DNA of 64,000 bases, taken from NCBI GenBank assembly GCA_963762545.1, contig CAVXLC010000001.1:186001-250000 (forward strand), in the 5' to 3' direction. Below the pieces are notes generated by a model. That model saw only the letters and a list, made by a program, of their open reading frames with translations, had not been told where the DNA came from and did not search any database. The DNA comes from JABFSM01 sp963762545. GTDB taxonomy: Bacteria > Gemmatimonadota > Gemmatimonadetes > Gemmatimonadales > GWC2-71-9. This document shows, piece after piece, positions 54,493-62,203 of this stretch. How positions within the stretch are numbered: the stretch's first letter is position 1; every line of letters begins with the position of its first letter. Made by a program: the position numbers and the translations under genes.

Positions 54493-54512
54493 TCGGATTT
54501 GTCAATATCCGA
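54493..54512. promoter_or_regulatory. Inverted repeat over divergent promoter
   Basis: tcggat-N8-atccga, a perfect 6-bp palindrome whose centre contains the minus-strand TTGACA for the cold-shock gene. It lies 22 bases before the ATG of the divergent gene and could be an operator for both. Confidence 0.35.
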
Positions 54513-54534
54513 TCTGGACCTTAAGCTTCGTCTC

Positions 54535-55149
54535 ATGGCCACGCCCGGAACGCTCACGGTACGCACGTTCCTCGATCGCACCGAGGGGCTGGCGCATCTC
54601 ATTCTGCGCGCCGATCAGGCGCCGCGGCTGCTCGCGTTCGACGATGTCGCCGGCTGCCCGGTGGAAACCGCGCTGGCGGCACTCGAATGGACCGCCGCGG
54701 TCGGGCTGCTTCCCGACGACGATTTGCTTCATGCGGCGAGGCTCACCAGTGAGACCGCCGCGGCGGTTGTCGAGCGCAAGCTGGCCGACGGCGGGCGGCA
54801 GTTTGTCTATCTGGGTCCCCGACTCGATGCGCCTCCCATGGATGTCTTCGAGGGGAGAGTGCTGTTCGACGAGCCCGGAGTGAAAGCGGTCGAGTTCTCG
54901 CAGCGCGCGCACGCGCTCGCGCATTTTCTGCGGGCCACCTCCGGCAATGGGGTCTTGATGGCGCTGCTGGGTCGGCGCGCACCCGAAATCCGGCACCTCC
55001 GGCGCTGGTTTCGGCCCATTGTCCAGGCCCTGGGCACGGAACACCTCCTCATCGGCGGTTGGTTTGCGGCCAGTTCGGCCGGAGCGCTGTTCGGCGGGGT
55101 CGAGGAAGAACCCACTTATCGGTACATCGAGGTGGGTCTGGAGTCCTGA
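54535..55149 (+). CDS. Uncharacterised 204-residue soluble protein
   Basis: ATG 54535 chosen; a TTG at 54499 would begin inside the palindrome. Mixed alpha/beta, no signal or membrane helix. Begins MATPGTLTVRTFLDRTEGLAHLIL and includes FEGRVLFDEPGVKAVEFSQRAHALAHFL and IGGWFAASSAGALFGGVEEEP. No family recognised with confidence. The candidate non-coding RNA gene follows on the same strand. Confidence 0.55.
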   Translation: MATPGTLTVRTFLDRTEGLAHLILRADQAPRLLAFDDVAGCPVETALAALEWTAAVGLLPDDDLLHAARLTSETAAAVVERKLADGGRQFVYLGPRLDAPPMDVFEGRVLFDEPGVKAVEFSQRAHALAHFLRATSGNGVLMALLGRRAPEIRHLRRWFRPIVQALGTEHLLIGGWFAASSAGALFGGVEEEPTYRYIEVGLES

Positions 55150-55278
55150 CGCTATGTGCGGATGTTGATCCACATTTCCACAGTATGTGTCGGGACGTCC
55201 GTGGCGGCTGAAATCACACGACTTGGCACTCCACAAACTGCCCACCAAACACGACGTAACCCGAAGAAAATCAGGCAC

Positions 55279-55306
55279 TTGCAAGATCTTGCCGACTTCC
55301 TATCTT
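55279..55306 (+). promoter_or_regulatory. Promoter with embedded palindrome before the candidate RNA gene
   Basis: TTGCAA (55279-55284), 16-base spacer, TATCTT (55301-55306). The perfect 12-bp palindrome gcaagatcttgc (55281-55292) lies over the -35 edge and spacer and could be a repressor site. The stretch 55150-55278 before it is gene-free and noticeably less GC-rich than its surroundings. Confidence 0.5.
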
Positions 55307-55311
55307 GGAAG

Positions 55312-55727
55312 CGCATCGGTCGAAGAGGTTTCTCTCAGGAGCCTTGGAGAGCGGTGACAGTTCGGGCGGTTCGGCAGGGGAGATGACTTGGGCGCTCGCT
55401 CGTCCGGGGCATCGATGAACCTGGTGATCACCCGGCCCGAACAGGTAGAGCCAGTCGCGTGTTCTACCCGCTCCGACGTAGCGCCTCGGAGTGCAGTGCG
55501 AAGGGTCGGTCCGCGACCCGATCCGACTCGCAGCGCTGGCGTGAACGAACCAGGTGGGATGGCCATCCGGCCTGGGGATCAACACTGGGGCCTTCCATCG
55601 CCCTACCGATAGGCGGAACAGCCAACGGTGGCGGGGAAGAGAAGAACGGCGGCGAGAGCTCCGACTCCAGCCGGTTTGCGCATGGGACGGCCGTGACAGC
55701 GAAAGCTGTGCGGCCGTTCCTGTTTTC
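55312..55727 (+). ncRNA. Candidate structured non-coding RNA, about 415 nt
   Basis: A gene-free stretch with its own promoter and terminator and several independent helices. Seen directly: ctctc/gagag (55332-55336, 55347-55351); the long-range pairing gttcgggc/gcccgaac (55360-55367, 55435-55442); ggtgatcacc palindrome (about 55423-55432); gccag-t-cgc/gcgctggc (55450-55458, 55533-55540), closing a multibranch with ctccga/tcggag (55471-55476, 55486-55491) and gggtcg/cgaccc (55503-55508, 55514-55519); ccagg/cctgg (55550-55554, 55571-55575), enclosing ggat/atcc. No reading frame resembles a protein. The conserved cores of RNase P RNA, tmRNA and SRP RNA are not seen. Ends are approximate. Confidence 0.6.
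55684..55727 (+). terminator. Intrinsic terminator with GAAA tetraloop
   Basis: A 10-bp lower stem (55684-55693 with 55711-55720) and a 5-bp upper stem acagc/gctgt closed by a GAAA tetraloop, with a small internal loop between, then tgttttc. It ends transcription of the candidate RNA just at the stop codon of the convergent gene (55726). Confidence 0.8.
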
Positions 55728-56700
55728 AGGCCCCCCAGTCGCTTCGCCCTCGATAAATGCGCCGGCGATCCACCTGCCAGATGCCCGACAGGCTCACCTG
55801 GGACCCCAGGGGAAAGTTCCGGTCGCACCTGATTGCATCGGCCATGCTGGCCGCCTTTGCGCTGGCATTGTCGGCGTAGTGCAGGACCTCCGCCTCGAGG
55901 GTCAGCGGCCGGACCGGCGCCCCGAATTCGGGTTTGCCGTGATGCGACAGCAGGAGATGGAGGAGAATTGCCAGCTCCTCCTCGGTACAGGGCGCTACCC
56001 GGCAGGCCCGAACCCTCCGGTCCAGCATCATCGCGCCGAGGACCACATGGCCGAGGAGGGCGTTCAGGTCGGTGGACTCGAAGGCGCCGTCCCAGCGATA
56101 GGCCAGCAGCTTTCCGATGTCGTGCAGCAGGACCCCGGCCAGCACCAGGTCGAGGTCGGCGGCCGCTTGCCGAGCGATCACCAGCGCGATGGCCGCCACT
56201 TCGGTGGTGTGCTTGAGCAGACCTCCCAATGCGGCGTGATGTCCTGCCGTGCTTGCCGGACAGGCCTCGAAGCTCCTGCGGAACTCGGGATCCTGGTAGA
56301 AGAGAGCGAGCACGGCGCCGATGCGGGGTGCGCCGATGCCGTTACGGAGCCGATCCAGGTAGGCCCAGTGGGAGCCAACCTCTCCGACGGTCGGGAGCAG
56401 CTGCGATGGGGCAACCGAGCCCTCGGGGAGCGCCTGAATCGAGGTTACCCGGAGTTGGCGCCGGTCCCGATAGACGGACACCTCTCCCGTGACCATGACC
56501 ACGGTCCGCTTGACGATTCCGGCGATTTGGGATTGTTCTTCCGCCCAGAAGGGCGCGGTGGGAATGGCCCCGGTCGAGTTCCCTAATGTTAAGACCGTGT
56601 GCGGATAGTCTCCCCTGCGCGTCTCCACTCCCAGGACGAGGAATGCATCCTGGACCCGGTCGCCCGGAATGAGCCGGCCAAGGTCCGGGGGCATGGTCAT
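55726..56700 (-). CDS. YhaM-like 3'-5' exoribonuclease (OB-fold plus HD domain)
   Basis: 324 residues from ATG 56700 (or 56694). The N-terminal OB-type domain (about 1-110: DAFLVLGVETRRGDYPHTVLTLGNSTG, VMVTGEVSVYRDRRQLRVTSI) is followed by an HD phosphohydrolase domain: HHAALGGLLKHTTEVA, VLAGVLLHDIGKL, LLSHHGKPEFGAP and EVLHYADNASAKA. This matches the YhaM/CBF1 family, which degrades RNA or single-stranded DNA from the 3' end. It converges on the candidate RNA gene. Confidence 0.85.
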   Translation of the reverse strand: MTMPPDLGRLIPGDRVQDAFLVLGVETRRGDYPHTVLTLGNSTGAIPTAPFWAEEQSQIAGIVKRTVVMVTGEVSVYRDRRQLRVTSIQALPEGSVAPSQLLPTVGEVGSHWAYLDRLRNGIGAPRIGAVLALFYQDPEFRRSFEACPASTAGHHAALGGLLKHTTEVAAIALVIARQAAADLDLVLAGVLLHDIGKLLAYRWDGAFESTDLNALLGHVVLGAMMLDRRVRACRVAPCTEEELAILLHLLLSHHGKPEFGAPVRPLTLEAEVLHYADNASAKAASMADAIRCDRNFPLGSQVSLSGIWQVDRRRIYRGRSDWGA

Positions 56701-56818
56701 ACCGGTGGGGTACAAACGATGGTGGGGGCAGGGAACCGGGGCTGTCTGGGCCCGATCCAGGCTCCCGATCTGCTCGGGTCTTCGGCAAGCAAATTTCGGG
56801 GAATCACGGAGGTTACCC

Positions 56819-57226
56819 ATGATTGACAACGGAAATCGACCGGTTCTGGTGGTAAGCAACGATCCTTCCCGCGCGGAGCGGGTGGCGGAGTGCCTGCGGA
56901 AGGAAGTTGGGAAGACGACCATTGAAACCCGGGGCGCCGATGCGGCGGCCCTGATCGGTGAGGGGGGCGACGCGGCCACCGGCCTCCTGGTGCTCGACCT
57001 GTCGCTGCCCGAGCTGGATCGGCAGCGGCTCCGGGAAGCCATGGGGGAGCACGCCGCCCCCCCCGAGCCGCTCGAGGCGGTTGAGCGGAGACAGATTGCC
57101 GCGATGTTGCACTACACCGCCGGGAACCGGCGGAAAGCGGCGCAGTTGCTGGGGTTGGCTCGTTCCACGCTGCTCGCCAAGATCCGCCGCTACGAGCTCG
57201 AAACTCCGGTTGATGTCGCTGTCTGA
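56819..57226 (+). CDS. Short receiver-like plus Fis-type DNA-binding regulator
   Basis: 135 residues from ATG 56819 with a good ribosome-binding site (ggaggt). Residues about 8-75 look like the first half of a receiver domain: VLVVSNDPSRAERV and GLLVLDLSLPELD, in which the Asp fits the phosphoacceptor site. The rest of a receiver is missing. Residues about 85-130 form a Fis/NtrC-type helix-turn-helix (ERRQIAAMLHYTAGNRRKAAQLLGLARSTLLAKIRRYEL). It probably acts as a small DNA-binding regulator. Its stop overlaps the YceI gene by 14 bases. Confidence 0.75.
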   Translation: MIDNGNRPVLVVSNDPSRAERVAECLRKEVGKTTIETRGADAAALIGEGGDAATGLLVLDLSLPELDRQRLREAMGEHAAPPEPLEAVERRQIAAMLHYTAGNRRKAAQLLGLARSTLLAKIRRYELETPVDVAV

Positions 57227-57779
57227 GGTACACGTCACAGCGTACCTTCTCCTTGCGGCGGGAGCCCCGACAGCGCTGTTCGCTCAGCGGTCCTGGCCCA
57301 GCGCCAACGTTCGGCATGCCACCCTCAGCTTCGACGGCAAATCGACGCTGGGGGACTTTACCGGTACCACCGAGGATGTGCACGGCCAAATGATCGGCGG
57401 CGAGGCACTCGGCGACGTCCGGGGGTGGGTCGAGGCACCGGTCAAGACGCTCAAGACCGCCAATGATCGCCGGGACAGAGACCTCGTCAAGACGATGGAT
57501 GCCGACCTCTATCCGAATATCCGGTTCGAGCTGGGGGGCGTGCTGGTGGATTGGGAGCGGGGGGACAGCGCGGGCGTGGTGCTGGACGGGAAGTTCATCA
57601 TTCACGGCGTGACCCGGTCCGAAAAAGTGAAGGGAACCGTGGTCCGGGGGAGCGACGGAATCCATCTCAGCGCCAGCCTTCCGATGAATCTGCACGACTA
57701 CAAGATCGACCGGCTCACCCGGTTTTTGGTGCTGAAGATGGATCCGGATATCCAGGTGCATGTCGACGTTGTCTTCTAG
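57213..57779 (+). CDS. YceI-family periplasmic lipid-binding protein
   Basis: 188 residues from ATG 57213, inside the end of the regulator gene. Signal peptide to about residue 25 (ALFAQ). The mature lipocalin-like barrel shows ATLSFDGKSTLGDFTGTT, a YceI hallmark, then DLYPNIRFEL, DGKFIIHGVTRSEKVKGTV and FLVLKMDPDIQVHVDVVF. Relatives bind isoprenoid or polyisoprenoid-type lipids in the periplasm. Its tag is shared with the convergent pseudopilin gene as CTAG. Confidence 0.86.
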   Translation: MSLSEVHVTAYLLLAAGAPTALFAQRSWPSANVRHATLSFDGKSTLGDFTGTTEDVHGQMIGGEALGDVRGWVEAPVKTLKTANDRRDRDLVKTMDADLYPNIRFELGGVLVDWERGDSAGVVLDGKFIIHGVTRSEKVKGTVVRGSDGIHLSASLPMNLHDYKIDRLTRFLVLKMDPDIQVHVDVVF

Positions 57780-58216
57780 GGCAACACCCGGACTCTTCCC
57801 AGCCTCGACACCACCACCTGCCGGCTGGCGCTGCCGCGGCCCAGCACGTGGCGGGTATTGGCAAAACCCATGGCGGCACCGAACGGCGCGAACACCGTGG
57901 TGTGAGGCACTCCCTGGATCGATACCCCCGCCTGGGCCGGGCCCGGCGCCAGCCAGGCCAGGACCGTGTCGGGAGCCCCCGCGCTGCTTACCGTCCAAAT
58001 GGCGAGCGAGTCGGTGGTGACCCGAAGCAGGGCCAGCCGATGCTGAACCCGTGCGGTGAGCCAGGCGGAGCGATACGCCACCAGCAAACGGGCGGCTTCA
58101 TGCTCCACGGCCAGCCGATCCGCCAGCGAGGCCGCTCCCGGTATGACCATGCCGGCCAAAAGGCCGATAACGACCAGGACCATCAGCATTTCGAGCAGAG
58201 TGACGCCGCGTCGCAT
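57776..58216 (-). CDS. GspH/FimT-like pseudopilin
   Basis: 146 residues. Begins MRRGVTLLEMLMVLVVIGLLAGMVIP: the prepilin peptidase site after Gly4, with methylated-type residue and Glu at +5, then the hydrophobic pilin helix. The remainder is a small beta-rich domain. It is a minor pseudopilin of a type IV pilus or type II secretion system. No other pilus gene is nearby. Confidence 0.82.
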   Translation of the reverse strand: MRRGVTLLEMLMVLVVIGLLAGMVIPGAASLADRLAVEHEAARLLVAYRSAWLTARVQHRLALLRVTTDSLAIWTVSSAGAPDTVLAWLAPGPAQAGVSIQGVPHTTVFAPFGAAMGFANTRHVLGRGSASRQVVVSRLGRVRVLP

Positions 58217-58411
58217 GCCGGAATGCTAGGGGTATGAGCCCGAGACCCCTTCACCGATTCGCCGCCTCCGGCATCCAATCGACGCCTTAACCTTTCGGAG
58301 ACCGTTCTCGGGCCTCCGGTTGCGTCCACGGGGCCGGGTCCACTTCTTTCTTCCGCTTTGATGAACGGGCCGGCGCCGCCGGACCGTTTCTTCCCGCTCC
58401 GGAGGCCACGC

Positions 58412-58984
58412 ATGGGTCTGGTGATTATTCTGGTCGTCGCGGTGATCGTCGGACTGTGGGTGATGGGCGCCTACAATTCGCTCGTCGCGCTCAAGAACCA
58501 GGTGGTCAATGCCTGGAAGCAGATTGATGTCCAGCTGAAGCGGCGGCACGACCTGATTCCCAACCTGGTCAACACCGTCAAGGGGTCCATGGAGTTCGAG
58601 CGGGGCACGCTCGAGGCCGTGATTTCGGCTCGGAACAAGGCGGTATCCGCCCAGGGCGTCGCGGGCACCGCCAAGGCGGAGGGTGAGCTGACCCAGGCGC
58701 TGGGAAGGCTCTTCGCGCTGACGGAGAACTATCCCGACCTCAAGAGCTCGGCGAACGTCCTGCAGCTCCAGGAGGAGCTGACCAGCACCGAAAACAAGAT
58801 CGGGTTTGCGCGCCAGCTCTACAACGACGTCGCGACCCAGTACAACACCAGGCAGATGCAATTCCCGACCAGCCTGGTGGCCGGGCTGGCCAAGGCCTCG
58901 CCGGCCGAGCTATGGGAGATCGAGGACCAGGCGGAGCGGGCCGTGCCCAACGTGGACCTTTCGTTCAACAAGCCTTCGGCGTGA
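58412..58984 (+). CDS. lemA: LemA family protein
   Basis: 190 residues from ATG 58412 (ribosome-binding site ggagg). One N-terminal membrane helix (LVIILVVAVIVGLWVMGAYN) and then the LemA helical bundle: NQVVNAWKQIDVQLKRRHDLIPNLVNTVKG, LTENYPDLKSS, QEELTSTENKIGFARQLYNDVATQYN. LemA is a membrane-anchored protein of unclear biochemical role, very often paired with HtpX-type proteases, as here. Confidence 0.92.
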   Translation: MGLVIILVVAVIVGLWVMGAYNSLVALKNQVVNAWKQIDVQLKRRHDLIPNLVNTVKGSMEFERGTLEAVISARNKAVSAQGVAGTAKAEGELTQALGRLFALTENYPDLKSSANVLQLQEELTSTENKIGFARQLYNDVATQYNTRQMQFPTSLVAGLAKASPAELWEIEDQAERAVPNVDLSFNKPSA

Positions 58985-60006
58985 GCGAGAGCGACCAAAA
59001 CCTCTTCGCCCAGCAGGAGTCGAACAAGCGGAAGTCGGCCTGGCTGGTCGTGGGGTTCGTGTTGTTCTTCGCCTGGATCGGGTTCGGCGGGGATCTGGCG
59101 TTCTATCTGGAAACCCGGGACCTGCCGCCGGAGCACTATCACCACGTGATCCCGTTCATCGGGCTCATCGCCTGCACCATTTCCGGGGCGATGGCGTGGT
59201 ACGCCTGGCGGAACGGTGCGGGGCGGGTCCTGGCCGCCACCGGTGCGGAGGAGCTGATCGAGCCGGCCACGCCGGACCTGAAGCGGCTCGATAACGTCGT
59301 CGAGGAAATGGCCATCGCGGCCGGGCTTCCCAAGCCCAAGATCTGGATCATCCCCGATCAGGATCCCAACGCGTTCGCCACCGGTCGGGATCCCTTTACC
59401 GCCCATATCGCCGTCACCCAGGGACTGCTGGCCGTGCTGGACCGCGACGAGCTGCAGGCGGTCGTGGCGCACGAGATGTCCCACATTCGTAACTACGACA
59501 TCCGGTTGATGACGCTGTTGGCCGCGATGGTCGGGGCGGTCGCCCTCATGTCGGACGTGATGCGACAGTTTCTGCGGGGGGGCGGGGGTCGTTTGGGGGG
59601 ACGCGGCGGAAAGAAGGGCAATCCGCTGGCGCTGGTGGTGCTGGTGGCCTGGCTCATTTCCCTGGTCCTGGCCCCGTTCATCACCTCCCTGCTCTCGATG
59701 GCCGTGAGCCGCAAGCGGGAGTATCTGGCGGACGCGACCGGCGCTCAGCTCACCCGGAATCCCCTGGCGCTGGCGAGCGCGCTCGAGAAGATCGATGCCG
59801 CCTCCGGCGCGACCCGGGCCATCGCGCGGGGCGCCGCCCACCTCTGCATTATCGATCCGGGACAGCGGAATCTCGCGGACAAGGAGGGATTCCTCGGGGA
59901 TCTCTTCGCCTCCCATCCGCCGATGCGGCTGCGGCTCATCCGGCTGCGCGGGATGGGCTACGCCGCGGAGAAACAGGGAGGGGTGGCGCCGATTTCACCC
60001 GCGTGA
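58981..60006 (+). CDS. HtpX-like M48 membrane metalloprotease
   Basis: 341 residues from GTG 58981, overlapping the lemA stop (GTGA). Two membrane helices near the N-terminus (about 19-42 and 55-75) and two more around the middle. Zinc site VVAHEMSHIRNYD (His about 164, Glu 165, His 168) and the third ligand in KREYLADATGAQLT. It is a membrane protease for quality control, sharing an operon with LemA. The last bases overlap the convergent regulator gene. Confidence 0.9.
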   Translation: MSESDQNLFAQQESNKRKSAWLVVGFVLFFAWIGFGGDLAFYLETRDLPPEHYHHVIPFIGLIACTISGAMAWYAWRNGAGRVLAATGAEELIEPATPDLKRLDNVVEEMAIAAGLPKPKIWIIPDQDPNAFATGRDPFTAHIAVTQGLLAVLDRDELQAVVAHEMSHIRNYDIRLMTLLAAMVGAVALMSDVMRQFLRGGGGRLGGRGGKKGNPLALVVLVAWLISLVLAPFITSLLSMAVSRKREYLADATGAQLTRNPLALASALEKIDAASGATRAIARGAAHLCIIDPGQRNLADKEGFLGDLFASHPPMRLRLIRLRGMGYAAEKQGGVAPISPA

Positions 60007-61062
60007 GCGACGCGCATGGCCTCGGCCGGCCAGCGCGGTAAGGACCTCCTCCCGGAACGCGGAGGGATCGTAGGGAAGCGTCAGCACGAGGTCGGCGCCG
60101 GTGGTGCGGGCTGGGGCGGGATCGCCGGACACGAGCACCACCAGCGCGTAGGAGCGCTCAATGGGGAGGCGGAAGCGGCGCAGCGGATCGGCGGCATTCC
60201 CCGGTACCGCGAGCACCACGAGGGTGGTGTCCAGGCGCGCGGCCTCTTCCTCCGCTTCGGGGATCGTGGTCGCGCGCTCGACGTTGAAGCCGGCGTGGCG
60301 CAGCAGCAGCGCGGTGGTCCGGGCCAGCTCCTGGTCCGGCGCGCAGAGCACCGCGCGGCCCCGGGCCACGGGGCGGGGCGCGTCGGCGGCGGCCAGGCTG
60401 ATCATCTGCAGGCCGCTCAGGTAGTCGGTACTGTCGGCCCGCTGCAGGTCGCCCGCCTGCTTGATGATGTCCCGCATCCGGAGGAGGGCCGCCCGGATGA
60501 CGTCCATGGCGGCCGCGAGGTCGGCGTCGGGCGCCGGCCGCGCGAGCAGAAGCTCGATTTCGGCCAGGGCCCCCATCAGCGGATTGTTGAGCTCGTGGTG
60601 AAGCGTGACGGTCATCTCACCGATCGCGGCGAGCCGTTCGGCCCGCACCAGATCCCGTTCCACCTCCGCCTTGGTCGAGCGCAGCAGCCGGTTCCGCCGG
60701 GCCCGCTCCACCAGCCCCGGGAGTGCCTCGAGGAGCTGGGGGCCCTTGACCAGATAGTCTTCGGCGCCGAGCCGCATGGCGTTCGCCGCCAGCTCCTCGC
60801 TGCCCTCGCCGGTGACCATGATGACCGAGGGGGGATCGGGCTGGGCGAGGAGGCGGGGCAGCAGATCAATGCCGGTGGCATCCGGGAGCTGATTGTCGAG
60901 CAGCACCAGGTCGGTGGACGAGGCGGAGTCGAGCGCCGCGAGGCCGCTCTCCACGACGGTGATGTCGTGATACCCTTCGTTCTCGAGGATGGCCCGGAGC
61001 ATCGAGACCATGGCACTATCGTCCTCGACCACCAGCACCCTGAGCGAGCGGCGATCAACCAC
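59995..61062 (-). CDS. Atypical signalling protein: REC, histidine-kinase dimerisation domain, second REC-like domain
   Basis: 355 residues from GTG 61062, overlapping the upstream gene's end by 8 bases (longer starts to 61101 are possible). Residues about 5-120 form a full receiver: VLVVEDDSAM, the phosphoacceptor in LVLLDNQLPDA, VTGEGSEE, YLVKG. Next is a DHp-type helix pair with the H-box IGEMTVTLHHELNNPLMG (about 155-172). The expected ATPase domain (N, G1, G2 boxes) is absent. Instead residues about 238-350 look like a second, degenerate receiver. It is co-transcribed with the HD-GYP regulator. It may be a phosphotransfer protein rather than a kinase. Confidence 0.78.
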   Translation of the reverse strand: MVDRRSLRVLVVEDDSAMVSMLRAILENEGYHDITVVESGLAALDSASSTDLVLLDNQLPDATGIDLLPRLLAQPDPPSVIMVTGEGSEELAANAMRLGAEDYLVKGPQLLEALPGLVERARRNRLLRSTKAEVERDLVRAERLAAIGEMTVTLHHELNNPLMGALAEIELLLARPAPDADLAAAMDVIRAALLRMRDIIKQAGDLQRADSTDYLSGLQMISLAAADAPRPVARGRAVLCAPDQELARTTALLLRHAGFNVERATTIPEAEEEAARLDTTLVVLAVPGNAADPLRRFRLPIERSYALVVLVSGDPAPARTTGADLVLTLPYDPSAFREEVLTALAGRGHARRSRG

Positions 61063-62128
61063 GCGAGTCGTCGAGGAAGACCAGCGCCTCCCGGCGGGCA
61101 ACGACCGCCTGCAGCGCGCGGTGGACCTCGGGGTCGACGACCGTGCCGATGAGATCGCGGAGGCGCTCGACCGCGAGCTCCGGGGTCATTTTTTCCTGAT
61201 AGGGCCGCGAGGTGGTGAGCGCGTCGTAGATCTCCACCGCGCCGATGATGCGGGCGCCCAGGGGAATGGCGTCGCCGACGAGGGCGTCGGGATAGCCGCG
61301 GCCGTCCCAGCGCTCGTGATGGCTCCGCACGTAGTCGATGACGTGACCGAGGTGGGTGAGCGGCGCGAGGATGTCCGAGCCGGTGACCGGGTGGAGCTTG
61401 ACGTGCTCGAATTCCTCGTCGGTGAGCGGGCCCTGCTTGTTCAGGATCTCCTCTCGGATGCCGATCTTCCCGATGTCGTGGAGCCGGCCGCCGGTCCGGA
61501 TGGATTCCACCTGCTCGTCGGGTAGGCCGAGCTCCCCCGCCACCATGGCCGAGAAGTCCGCGACCCGGGCGCTGTGGCCTCTGAGGTAGGGGTCCTTGGC
61601 CTCGAGGGCATTGACCAGTGCCTCGAGCGTGGCCACCGAGATCCGCTCCAGGTTGGCTCGCTCGATCCGGAGCTCGGCGGTGCGGAGGGCCACTTCCTCC
61701 TTGAGCCACTGGTTGATCTTGGCGCTTTCCATCTGGGTGTCGCGGCGCCGGAGGGCGCGCTGGATCGCCCGGGCGAGATCGGCGAGGTCGACCGGCTTGG
61801 TCAGGTAGTCCATGGCGCCCCGCTGCATGCAGAGCGTGGCGCTTGCGGCGTCGTTGACCGCGGTGAGCATCAGGATGGCGGCGTTGGGTTCGAGCTCCAG
61901 GAGCCGGGGCACCAGGTCGACCCCGTTGGCATCGGGCAGGCGGACGTCGAGCAGGAGGCAGGCCAGCTTGTGGCGGCGGACCGCCTGGATGGCCTCCTCT
62001 CCCGTGCTGGCGGTGATGACGTCGTAGCCCTGCCCTGTGAGGTATCGCTTCAGGGCGTTGCGGATCGCTTCCTCATCGTCCACGACGAGGAGGCCGGCGG
62101 GCTCGGCAGGGCGCAATGCAGCGTCCAC
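61055..62128 (-). CDS. HD-GYP response regulator
   Basis: 357 residues. Receiver domain (LLVVDDEEAIRN, phospho-Asp in LLLDVRLPDANG, MLTAVND, YLTKPVD; about 10-128), a coiled linker (about 130-165), then an HD-GYP domain: RGHSARVADFSAMV, LHDIGKIGIREEIL, SHHERWDGRGYPD, AVEIYDALTTSRPY. Most intact HD-GYP proteins hydrolyse cyclic di-GMP; all core residues look present. It is translationally coupled to the REC-DHp-REC protein. Confidence 0.9.
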   Translation of the reverse strand: MDAALRPAEPAGLLVVDDEEAIRNALKRYLTGQGYDVITASTGEEAIQAVRRHKLACLLLDVRLPDANGVDLVPRLLELEPNAAILMLTAVNDAASATLCMQRGAMDYLTKPVDLADLARAIQRALRRRDTQMESAKINQWLKEEVALRTAELRIERANLERISVATLEALVNALEAKDPYLRGHSARVADFSAMVAGELGLPDEQVESIRTGGRLHDIGKIGIREEILNKQGPLTDEEFEHVKLHPVTGSDILAPLTHLGHVIDYVRSHHERWDGRGYPDALVGDAIPLGARIIGAVEIYDALTTSRPYQEKMTPELAVERLRDLIGTVVDPEVHRALQAVVARREALVFLDDSRG

Positions 62129-62203
62129 GGCTGTCCGGGGTGAAGGGGGGCCGGTCTTCGTGATGTAAGAAGTTAAGCGGAGGTGGCCGGGAAGGGAGTC
62201 TCC

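Noticed and set aside
55154..55185. Two DnaA-box-like nonamers (tgatccaca, atttccaca) suggesting an origin
   Set aside because: Each has a mismatch, there are only two, no AT-rich unwinding element or dnaA/dnaN/gyrB gene is near.
55312..55727. Identification of the gap RNA as RNase P RNA, tmRNA or SRP RNA
   Set aside because: The conserved cores (for example GAGGAAAGTCCG of RNase P, or a tRNA-Ala-like end for tmRNA) are absent on both strands.
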